From NCBI GenBank assembly GCA_022771695.1, contig JALEKJ010000062.1, forward strand, positions 124,001 to 188,000: a stretch of 64,000 nucleotides of DNA, read 5' to 3'. Made by a program: the position numbers and the translations under genes. This stretch comes from Roseburia sp. (lineage in GTDB: Bacteria > Bacillota > Clostridia > Lachnospirales > Lachnospiraceae). This document shows positions 1-7,842 of this stretch, piece by piece (the first letter of the stretch is position 1; the number at the start of each line of letters is the position of its first letter). The notes under the pieces are model-generated. The model was not told the DNA's origin, searched no databases, and saw nothing but the letters and a program-made list of their open reading frames with translations.

Positions 1-3000
1 CCATCTGTACACTGCTGGCTGACAGACTACAACTCTTTTCATCCGCCGCTAACGCTGCCTGAACCTTTGCCTGCGGCGGATAGATAGCAGTCGAAGTAGA
101 ACCGACAAACTTCTTTACTCCATTTCCTGCCGTCACATAGGTATGGATTGTATACTTTCCATAAGTGTAATTATAATCGCGGATATTTATCTGTACCGCA
201 TAGCTTCCATCGCTCTGCTTTGCCGCCGTATACCACCGGATATCACTCTGGTCTCCCTTGCTCCATACCGGCACCTGCACACTACTTACTCCTGACGGCG
301 ATTCGATTCCTGAAATGAACACATCAAATGTCCCGTTTGCCGCATTCAGATTTTTCACTTTTATAGACTGTACGCCCACATAGTTTACTGTAAAGGATGT
401 TGCTCCCAAAACAGAACGCTCTCCTTTACGGTTCTCTCCATACAGGTGTACCTGATAAGTTCCTTCTGTCTTATGAGCAGCTATAGAGATATCCTTCTGC
501 CAGGTACCGTCTGCATTTTTTTCTGCCTCATACCACAACAGGTCATCCTGTCCGCCAGCTTCGCTCCAGACTGCAAAATATGCCTTCTGTATGCCTCCTG
601 ATACCGCCACATTGCTTGCTGTCAAACTACAGGTTTTCTCATCCGAGGATAAGACCGCCTGTACCTTCGCCTGAGGCTGATTTACCGTTACAGACGTTGC
701 CCCCACAAAGGTTTTGATTTGGGTTGTCGACTTTACATATACATGTACTGTATATTCGCCATAATTATAATCATGATCCTGAACATTAACCTGGATGGCA
801 TAACTTCCGTCACTTTGCAATGCCGCCGTATACCATTTGATGTCGCTCTGATCTTCCTTGCTCCACACCGGCACCTGTACAGTCTTCACGCCACATGTCG
901 CAGAAACTCCCTTTATATATACATCAAAGATTCCTGCATTGCTATTCAGATTCTTAATCTCAATACTCTGTACGGATGCGGACTCCTCATGCCGAAACGC
1001 CGTCTTGACGACACAAGTGCTTGTCATTCCCATATTTACACCATAGGCCCATATGTTATATACACCAGCTTCCCCATGATTCGCGATAGGAAGTACCACA
1101 CTCCATGTACCATCACTATTCTGAGTGGCATTGTAGCATCTTAAATCATTTTGCCCGTCAGCCTCTCCCCATATGGCAAAAGAAACTCCTGCGGTGCCTC
1201 CCGGTATGGTCATCCCTGACAACGTAACAGAATATTGTCCCGCTGATATCGGCTGCACCGTCACCGCGCCACCTGTCACCTGAAAGGAACAGCTCGCACG
1301 CCCAAGAGCATGTGATACGCCATAAATATCTTCTGCAAATGCATCCACATAATACACGCCCTGATTATAATTATGATTGCTCAGGCGCAGGGTTGTGCTA
1401 TATCCTCCCACGCCAATCTTGTCTGCATGATACCAATAAAGGTCACTCTGGTCTGCCTTCGACCATACGGCAAAGGACACCGCACGAATCTTATCGTCCG
1501 GGCTTACCGCTGTCACACTCATTGTAGCAACTCCGGCAGCATTATTCAAATTACTGATTTGCACACTGTCCGAGGTAACAGTTACGCCTTTGCTCAGTCC
1601 ATAATATTCCGCAACTGCTGTCGCATCTGCAACACCAAGCTGCTTTAATTTTTCATCGGTGCTCAAATAATTATTGGCATCACCACTGTTGCTTACAAAA
1701 GCATGTTCTACGATAATTGCCGGTATTCCTGCCAACTTACAATTACGAATGACTCCATAATAATCTGCGGTGGAACCATCCGGGTACTTATCCTGCTGAG
1801 CATCCTTTATCGTAATCCCGCGATTATATAATCCCAATGCAACAAGATGGTTTTCAATCGTCTGTGCCAAATTTTTTCCTACTTGACCGGCAGCCGCATT
1901 GTAATTGCTGTTTGGATAGAATACCATCGCTCCGTGTGCGGAAGTATTTGTAGCTGAGTTGTTATGTAAGCTTATAAAAATGTCTGCACCGACGCTTGCT
2001 GCATAATTTACTCTGTTCTCGTTGCAGACGCCCGAGGTCGTTCCCGGATATGGACAACTGCCGTCCGCTGAACGTGTCAAATATACCTTGACTCCATTAT
2101 ACTGTTCCAGTTCCTCTTTACAATATAGCGCAATCTTAAGATTCAGCGTTTCTTCCTGCAGATTGTTTGCCTGCGCTCCTGCATGCGTACTGTCATGTCC
2201 GGGGTCAAGTACTACAACAATATCATTTGCCACCGTTCTTGCACTATAAACGGATGCTTCTGCCGGTTTGTCGGCATTCGCATTATCAATAGCCTCCTCA
2301 ATAGAGTTCTGGGAAGTGACATTGCCCTCACTATCAATCTGAACAATGTCCATCTCGATATCGGTCCCTGCCATGTTTTCATTGGAAGCACTGTCTTCAA
2401 TGATGGCATCCGGGTTACTGTCTACCTCCTGTTCCATTCCGAACACTGCCTCAATTCCTGCCACAACCAAGTTTTCGGTATAAGACTTGCCCTCTACAAC
2501 ATAGGTCACTGCATCCAACTGATAAGCACCTGCTTGTCCCGCGTTTTGAAACGCGATTTCAAACAAAATTGCTCCGTCTGTCACATCTGTAGAAGTCTGT
2601 GTAAAGCTCTCTCCGGTATCCTTATTGTGATACTGTAAACTCGCATACTCAATCTCTTTCTCACAGTCCAGTCCCAGTACTACTCTCTGCGTCTGATTTA
2701 ATGATATCACCTCAGAGTCCAACACCAAATATTGAATATAATACCTTTCATCCTCTGGCTCTTCGGTCTCTTCGGTTTCTTCAGTTTCTTCTTCGATTTC
2801 TTCAGTTTCTTCTTCCATTTCTTCGGTCTGTTCGGCCTCTTCGATTTCTTCGGTCTCTTCGGCCTCTTCGGTTTCTTCCGGCAATTCTACTGCTTCTGTG
2901 TTCTCATCACTTTCCGTACTCTCCGGCTCTTCGGTCAACTCTGTACTCTCTATACCTTCTATGTTTTCAGTACTTGAAACGCTTTCTAAGTTCTCAGTAC

Positions 3001-3160
3001 CATCAACCGCTTCTGCATCGAGCATTCCCTCTGTTGATTCCACACTCACACTTTCGTTTTCTATCGCTGCCGCATATACTATTGATTGTTCCGTTGGACA
3101 GATCACAACTTCAGTCATCATCAATGCCGCCAATATCCCTGCTAGTATTCTCTTTCTCAT
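1..3160 (-). CDS. Secreted N-acetylmuramoyl-L-alanine amidase with GBS-Bsp-like repeats (3' end beyond window)
   Basis: The reading frame is open from an ATG at 3160 to the window edge (at least 1053 codons) and its stop lies outside. An AGGAAGG ribosome site sits just upstream. Residues 1-31 are a signal peptide (MRKRILAGILAALMM, ending near VYAAA). Residues about 32-140 are very rich in Glu and Thr (TEE, EIEE units). The amidase_3 domain begins near residue 313: the zinc ligands appear in DPGHD, in the Glu of LQEETLNL and in SLHNN, and the catalytic Glu in VEHAF. From about residue 510 come at least five beta-rich repeats of the GBS-Bsp type (motifs such as VWSKADQSDLYWY and VWSEAGGQDDLLWY). 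The family cleaves the amide bond between MurNAc and the stem peptide. The repeats probably bind wall polymers. The role is cell-wall turnover outside the membrane. Confidence 0.9.
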   Translation of the reverse strand, partial: MRKRILAGILAALMMTEVVICPTEQSIVYAAAIENESVSVESTEGMLDAEAVDGTENLESVSSTENIEGIESTELTEEPESTESDENTEAVELPEETEEAEETEEIEEAEQTEEMEEETEEIEEETEETEETEEPEDERYYIQYLVLDSEVISLNQTQRVVLGLDCEKEIEYASLQYHNKDTGESFTQTSTDVTDGAILFEIAFQNAGQAGAYQLDAVTYVVEGKSYTENLVVAGIEAVFGMEQEVDSNPDAIIEDSASNENMAGTDIEMDIVQIDSEGNVTSQNSIEEAIDNANADKPAEASVYSARTVANDIVVVLDPGHDSTHAGAQANNLQEETLNLKIALYCKEELEQYNGVKVYLTRSADGSCPYPGTTSGVCNENRVNYAASVGADIFISLHNNSATNTSAHGAMVFYPNSNYNAAAGQVGKNLAQTIENHLVALGLYNRGITIKDAQQDKYPDGSTADYYGVIRNCKLAGIPAIIVEHAFVSNSGDANNYLSTDEKLKQLGVADATAVAEYYGLSKGVTVTSDSVQISNLNNAAGVATMSVTAVSPDDKIRAVSFAVWSKADQSDLYWYHADKIGVGGYSTTLRLSNHNYNQGVYYVDAFAEDIYGVSHALGRASCSFQVTGGAVTVQPISAGQYSVTLSGMTIPGGTAGVSFAIWGEADGQNDLRCYNATQNSDGTWSVVLPIANHGEAGVYNIWAYGVNMGMTSTCVVKTAFRHEESASVQSIEIKNLNSNAGIFDVYIKGVSATCGVKTVQVPVWSKEDQSDIKWYTAALQSDGSYAIQVNVQDHDYNYGEYTVHVYVKSTTQIKTFVGATSVTVNQPQAKVQAVLSSDEKTCSLTASNVAVSGGIQKAYFAVWSEAGGQDDLLWYEAEKNADGTWQKDISIAAHKTEGTYQVHLYGENRKGERSVLGATSFTVNYVGVQSIKVKNLNAANGTFDVFISGIESPSGVSSVQVPVWSKGDQSDIRWYTAAKQSDGSYAVQINIRDYNYTYGKYTIHTYVTAGNGVKKFVGSTSTAIYPPQAKVQAALAADEKSCSLSASSVQM
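166..1470 (-). repeat. Tandem GBS-Bsp-like repeat units within the amidase gene
   Basis: About five units of roughly 90-100 codons recur in the amidase gene. Each carries a variant of V-P/A-V-W-S-K-x-D-Q-S-D-[IL]-x-W-Y. The units near 200-340 and 795-935 are close to identical at the base level, whereas the others have diverged. This suggests recent duplication of a two-unit block. Such repeats are targets for recombination that changes repeat number. Confidence 0.75.
2755..2880 (-). repeat. Low-complexity Glu/Thr coding repeat in the amidase linker
   Basis: On the plus strand this is a run of CTTC, TCTTCGGT and TTTCTTC units. On the coding strand it gives TEE/EIEE/EETEE tracts. Units are in multiples of three bases, so slippage would change the length of the acidic linker without breaking the frame. 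Confidence 0.8.
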
Positions 3161-3238
3161 TGTGCCTTCCTCTCACCAATATCATATTTACGATTCATCT
3201 CTCAGTTCTGTCCTAACATACTGTAGAAAAAAATACAA

Positions 3239-4837
3239 CTATTTTTTATAAATACATTTTCCCTCTTTAACTGTCTCTAGCACTTTTATATCTTTTATTT
3301 GACGCTTATCTATCTCCAAAGGATTCTTGTCAAGAATCACAAGATCCGCTAATTTTCCCTCTTTGATACTGCCCTTTTGCTCTTCCTCAAAGTATTGGTA
3401 TGCTGCATTAATGGTAATACACTTTAATGCATCATATACGCCAATTGCCTGATTCGCACCAATCACCGTTCCATTCTTGCTGATACGGTTTACCGCACAC
3501 CATACGGAGTGCATCATATTTGGTCTCGTCACTGGTGTATCCTGATGAAAATTAACACAAAGACCGCGATCCATAGCATCCTTAACCGGACTGATACGCA
3601 TTCCTCTCCTTTCTCCAAAGTTTTTGATATGAATATCGCCCCAATAGAAAACATGCCCCACAAAAATCGATGCTATCATGGATAATTTCTTCATACGGTC
3701 AAGCTGATCATTTCTCACCGTCTGACAATGAATCATAACCGGACGCAAATCCTTTTTTTCACTCTGACATTCCAGTGCCTTGGAATAGGCATTCAAAAAT
3801 TGGTCTCCCGCAGCATCTCCATTACAATGTGCCAACAACTGTTGCCCCTCTTCCACCGCCTCTCTTGCATATTCTTCAACTTGTGCATCTTCCAGCCATG
3901 AATAAGCACAGTATTCTTCCGGTTCTCCCGTATATGGCTCTGTCATCCACGCAGATCTTCCTTGCGGAGAACCGTCCAGAACTAATTTATATCCACCGAT
4001 TCTAAAGTGATTCCGATACCTCCCCGCGTACTTTTTGTTTTTGTGTAAAACCTCTCTGCCTCCTGCACTCATCAACGGATATGCGATGACATCTGTACGC
4101 AGCAGATGAAGTTCTGCCATCAATTTTAAGATTTTGATATTCTGTGCGGAAGATGCTCCATCCTGTATGGTAGTTATGCCATTTTGAATATAGATATTTT
4201 GCATTCCTCGCAGCATTTTCATAATACTTATCTTTATTCGCTTTGCGAGAACGTTCTGCACCGTTGTCATGCCGGCTTCTTCTAAATATCCACTGGGCTC
4301 TAGTCCATCCTTCTCCCTTCCAATCACCCCTCCTTGGGGATTCTTTGTGGCTTTTGTAATTCCAGCCAGTTCCAACGCCTTACTGTTAACACATGCGAGA
4401 TGCCCGGATACATGCAATATCATAATAGGTATCTCCTTTGATACCTGGTCTAACACACTTTTCGTCGGATGCTCACGTTCCTTTAACGTATTATGGTCAT
4501 ATCCAAATCCTAGCACCGCCCTCTTCCCCGTGATGTGGTTCTCTTCTATGTAATGCCGCAACACCGTGATTACATCTTTGAAGTTCTCACACTCTGTCAA
4601 ATCCGCAAGCACCGACACCTGCCCCGTCATTGTAATATGGCTATGTGAATCGATAAATGCAGGCATTAGGCATTTTCCGTCCAGATTACGCTTACACACT
4701 CTTTTTCCTGCACATTTTCTCACTTCATCCAACGTACCTACTTTCCTAATAACACCGTCTCGTACCAGAACTGCCTCCGGCTTGTCTTCTGGGTATTCCA
4801 TTGTAAGAATCGAACCACCGTAAAACAATGTTTCCAT
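3239..4837 (-). CDS. Amidohydrolase of the YtcJ-like family (amidohydrolase_3)
   Basis: This 532-residue protein is full length for the YtcJ-like amidohydrolases, metal-dependent cytosolic hydrolases of C-N bonds. The first metal site is HSH at residues 65-67 (FIDSHSHITM). Further family motifs are HVSGHLACVNSKALELAGI, LDGSPQGRSAWM, LLAHCNGDAAGDQFL, MIHCQTVRNDQL and the late Asp in NFHQDTPVTRP. The C-terminal beta domain ends with the usual GKLADLVILDKNPL. The substrate cannot be read from sequence. It follows the GltS-type carrier with 12 bases between them, so the two may form an uptake-and-hydrolysis pair for an acyl amino acid (inference). No signal peptide is present. Confidence 0.85.
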   Translation of the reverse strand: METLFYGGSILTMEYPEDKPEAVLVRDGVIRKVGTLDEVRKCAGKRVCKRNLDGKCLMPAFIDSHSHITMTGQVSVLADLTECENFKDVITVLRHYIEENHITGKRAVLGFGYDHNTLKEREHPTKSVLDQVSKEIPIMILHVSGHLACVNSKALELAGITKATKNPQGGVIGREKDGLEPSGYLEEAGMTTVQNVLAKRIKISIMKMLRGMQNIYIQNGITTIQDGASSAQNIKILKLMAELHLLRTDVIAYPLMSAGGREVLHKNKKYAGRYRNHFRIGGYKLVLDGSPQGRSAWMTEPYTGEPEEYCAYSWLEDAQVEEYAREAVEEGQQLLAHCNGDAAGDQFLNAYSKALECQSEKKDLRPVMIHCQTVRNDQLDRMKKLSMIASIFVGHVFYWGDIHIKNFGERRGMRISPVKDAMDRGLCVNFHQDTPVTRPNMMHSVWCAVNRISKNGTVIGANQAIGVYDALKCITINAAYQYFEEEQKGSIKEGKLADLVILDKNPLEIDKRQIKDIKVLETVKEGKCIYKK

Positions 4838-4849
4838 CTGTTTCCTCCA

Positions 4850-6196
4850 TTAATAGGTCTTTTTTCCCCAGACCTTAAACACTTTCAGCAAAACTAAATA
4901 TACCACGCTCAATGCCAGCAGCGATATCGCCAACATTGACTTGGTTACTTCCCCTGCCGCCATTGCTAATAATAGTATATATACCGGTGTGCTAAACAGC
5001 ATTACAAGATTCATCATCCCAAGTTCTACCGCTGTTGATGTCTTAAACTCCGGGTCTACAATTCTTACCAAGGATATTCCGCTCGGCACAGTTCCTGTAC
5101 ACGTTCCATACAGTCCCAACGTACGTTCAAAATCATTGCTGCCGCCAAAGCGTTTTCCAAAGAAGAAGCAGACTGCCGCAGTCAATACCGTAATAAAAAT
5201 ACTGATAACAATAATCGGAACAATCCACTGCCCAAGTACTTTTACTTCAACCGCCATAAAAGAACACACTACCAAATAATCTGCAGTCCATCCGGTGATT
5301 TTATTCTGTAATGTATTTTCTTTCAGGAAGTCAAGTCCTAGCTTTTTCATAAGCCACTTTACAATATACGCAGCAAACATTCCGTTCATAAACATCAAGC
5401 CGCTCATAGAAGAGCCGAAAAAACCAGGAATCAGGGCAAACAGTTTAGAAATTCCCACCGCAAGCAGATAGCATATTCCTATTAGTGCAAAATGAAATGT
5501 CAATGTCTCGATATTGCTGCTACAGGTTGTATCCTTTACCATGTAATCCGTCTGTTCTTCTTTTCTAAAATACCCTCGCAAGATATGTTCTTCAATTTTA
5601 CCGCAATTTTTAGCAAGTTCTTTTTTTATTCCCTTCTTTGCAAACGGAATGCCAACCAAAAAAGCTGAACAGAAGCCAATCGCCGCAAAGGTCACCGCCA
5701 CCATCCCTGCATTCTGGTATCCATATGACTCGTATATTTTACCAAATGCTGCAGCCTGTCCCGGTCCTTGTGCAAATGCAAACGGAACCAATGTTCCATA
5801 TGCATTATCCATTCCACTAAAGCGTACCACTACAGTCGCAGCTCCCATTCCAATCAACGGTTGCAGCGCATACAAAAGACACCATACAATTCCCATTCCA
5901 AACGCACCCTGTGCAACACTTTTTGTACCGCTCTCTTTCCCTTTCGGGGTGTCCGTCAAACTAATTGAGATAAAAGAAATTGTAAATAAATTATTTACAA
6001 TTTCCGTATACATATCAGACCCCACACCAAAATCAATGTCCAACGCTGATAATATATTCAGGAAAACAAACCCCAGTATTCCCGCGATAACACTTGTGGG
6101 CACCAGCAATTTACGCATTGCAGGGACTTTGGCTCTTAAGAGCATCCCCATACAAAGCATAATGCTAGACAATCCGAACGCCAACATAAAGCTCAT
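4850..6196 (-). CDS. gltS: GltS-type sodium/glutamate symporter family protein
   Basis: This is a polytopic membrane protein of 448 residues with about ten hydrophobic segments. It resembles the GltS (ESS) family of sodium-coupled glutamate carriers. The two internal inverted halves each carry a family-type Gly-rich loop: AQGPGQAAAFGKIYESYGY in the first and GTCTGTVPSGISLVRI in the second. I chose the ATG at 6196 because AGGAGG lies seven bases upstream; a GTG at 6214 in the same frame would place the start inside that ribosome site. It lies between the PP-loop gene and the amidohydrolase. Transport of glutamate is the family expectation, but another acidic substrate is possible. Confidence 0.8.
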   Translation of the reverse strand: MSFMLAFGLSSIMLCMGMLLRAKVPAMRKLLVPTSVIAGILGFVFLNILSALDIDFGVGSDMYTEIVNNLFTISFISISLTDTPKGKESGTKSVAQGAFGMGIVWCLLYALQPLIGMGAATVVVRFSGMDNAYGTLVPFAFAQGPGQAAAFGKIYESYGYQNAGMVAVTFAAIGFCSAFLVGIPFAKKGIKKELAKNCGKIEEHILRGYFRKEEQTDYMVKDTTCSSNIETLTFHFALIGICYLLAVGISKLFALIPGFFGSSMSGLMFMNGMFAAYIVKWLMKKLGLDFLKENTLQNKITGWTADYLVVCSFMAVEVKVLGQWIVPIIVISIFITVLTAAVCFFFGKRFGGSNDFERTLGLYGTCTGTVPSGISLVRIVDPEFKTSTAVELGMMNLVMLFSTPVYILLLAMAAGEVTKSMLAISLLALSVVYLVLLKVFKVWGKKTY

Positions 6197-6229
6197 AACT
6201 ATACCTCCTGACACTTAACATGGTATTCT

Positions 6230-7813
6230 CTATTTAAGCAGTGCACCATCTGTATCAAACTCGTATTTTATGCCTTCAATGCATGCAGAACCTATCATCA
6301 GCTTTCCCTGCCCGCACGAATAGTAATCCTTTTTCCCCACGTGAATCCAACCAATGCCACTTCCTCTCCCCGCTTCATCAAAATGATACATCTCACCGCC
6401 AACCTTCTGCAATCCTCGCCGCAAAGAACCATCCTTACCAAAATAGTATTTATCGTTACCAATTTGTTTCAGTCCTCTCTGCATGCTTCCATCCAAATCA
6501 AAAAAGTACCACGACACATCTATCTGATGGAAATTCCCAACTACTAATTCCCCATCTCCCATACAATAATATCGCTTACCGTTCTCTCTCACCCAGCCTT
6601 CTTCTGCTTTGTATCCCTCCGGATTGATATAAGTAAGCACACCATCCACATAGCGAATTCCCGGTTCATATTTTTGTTTTCCCTCGTCAAGGATGCTCCC
6701 ATATTTCTCACGGATTTCCTGCGGCATTCTGTGCTTTAATAGTTGAAAGCTTGGCTCATTGTAGTCTAACGGATTCGCGATATGCCATTCGCAGATTTCT
6801 TGCAGATAAAAAACCCGGTTCTTCTCGTACTCTTCTAAATCAAACACATTTCTGAAATTATCCAGCTTTCCCAGTGCATCAATCGCAACCAAAGTTTTCT
6901 TGCACTTATGACACTTTCCACAATTATAGGATTCTCTCACACATACATGTAAATGATTCTGTGCAACGCGGGAATCCACGATATCTCTTATCTTCTCCAG
7001 GCGGTTCCGCTCTCCGCCCTCCGAATAAATGCGCAGTCCTCTTGTAGACAAACAGTTTACCGTCAACAGGTCGTAATGCGCACTGTCATACATATCATTG
7101 TCTTCCAGTTGAAACCGCAGGAAACCAAACTCCGAGGAAGCAAGGTAGTACGTCTTCCATAATTTTTGCAAACAATAAACCGCATAAAGGTTTGCATACG
7201 TATTCACAAACAGATGATTGATATCCACAATCTCCTCATAATTGGAATTGGCAATAAGCATCGGCAAATGATATTCTTCCGCCACTGCTTTCGCATTCCT
7301 CAAACAGTCATTTCTGACTTGATCTTCTCCTGCAGTACTGTATGTATCATTAAATGCTCCGACATTATAGTGGCATAGATGCGTCAGTTTAAAGCTCTCA
7401 CACTTACTCTTTAATGCCATCTCAATTGCATGAAAAGAATCTACGCCCAGAGAATTACCGGTTCCGACTCCCCAAGCCTTTTCATTTACAAGTGCCGCCT
7501 CTGTCTCTGCAAATATCTTACAAGGATACAAGTTTTTGCTGCTATTTGCCAAAGATGGTATCAGCTCTGATTCTATGTTGAACAACAATTCTTCCGTGAC
7601 CGGTGCATCCAGCGTAATATCCTCATAAAAGCGCATTGCCAACGGCAAAATACCAATCAGAAAAGCATCACTTCTCTCTGTGCACAGATATTCCTTATAT
7701 TCCGCGGGCACTTCAAACCACCATTTCTGTGTCTCTGTTTCCATCGTTATGTCCACAATGAGACGACATACCGTATGCTTCGTTTCGATATAAGGTCTTC
7801 CAATACGAATCAT
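6230..7813 (-). CDS. PP-loop ATPase-like protein fused to cell-wall-binding repeats
   Basis: This is an unusual two-part protein of 527 residues. The N-terminal part looks like a PP-loop (N-type) ATPase: residues 115-126 read WGVGTGNSLGVDS, matching the SGGxDS loop that binds the ATP pyrophosphate. A Cys cluster, CGKCHKC, follows at 298-304, possibly for zinc. Related enzymes activate or thiolate small molecules or RNA. From about residue 385 to the end are four or five repeats of roughly 20 residues (GWVRENGKRYYCMGDGE, WYFFDLDGSMQRGL, KYYFGKDGSLRRGL, MYHFDEAGRG) of the choline/glucan-binding type found on wall proteins. No signal peptide or membrane segment is seen, so the protein appears cytosolic. 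It is the last gene of the second exporter cluster, and the job may be tailoring of the exported glycan (inference). Confidence 0.7.
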   Translation of the reverse strand: MIRIGRPYIETKHTVCRLIVDITMETETQKWWFEVPAEYKEYLCTERSDAFLIGILPLAMRFYEDITLDAPVTEELLFNIESELIPSLANSSKNLYPCKIFAETEAALVNEKAWGVGTGNSLGVDSFHAIEMALKSKCESFKLTHLCHYNVGAFNDTYSTAGEDQVRNDCLRNAKAVAEEYHLPMLIANSNYEEIVDINHLFVNTYANLYAVYCLQKLWKTYYLASSEFGFLRFQLEDNDMYDSAHYDLLTVNCLSTRGLRIYSEGGERNRLEKIRDIVDSRVAQNHLHVCVRESYNCGKCHKCKKTLVAIDALGKLDNFRNVFDLEEYEKNRVFYLQEICEWHIANPLDYNEPSFQLLKHRMPQEIREKYGSILDEGKQKYEPGIRYVDGVLTYINPEGYKAEEGWVRENGKRYYCMGDGELVVGNFHQIDVSWYFFDLDGSMQRGLKQIGNDKYYFGKDGSLRRGLQKVGGEMYHFDEAGRGSGIGWIHVGKKDYYSCGQGKLMIGSACIEGIKYEFDTDGALLK

Positions 7814-7842
7814 GTCATTTATACCCTTTCTCTTACGTCTTC

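Noticed and set aside
719..1144. Plus-strand frame of 141 codons
   Set aside because: It lies fully inside the amidase repeats on the other strand and reads as low-quality protein.
1..1470. CRISPR-like array in the tandem repeats
   Set aside because: Repeat units are long, coding and unevenly diverged; there are no short direct repeats with unique spacers.
2701..3251. Plus-strand open frames rich in Phe, Leu and Ser over the amidase linker
   Set aside because: They are the reverse reading of the Glu/Thr repeat of the amidase gene, lack a ribosome site and have no family features.
6197..6214. GTG start for the GltS-type gene
   Set aside because: It would put the AGGAGG ribosome site of the next ATG inside the coding region.
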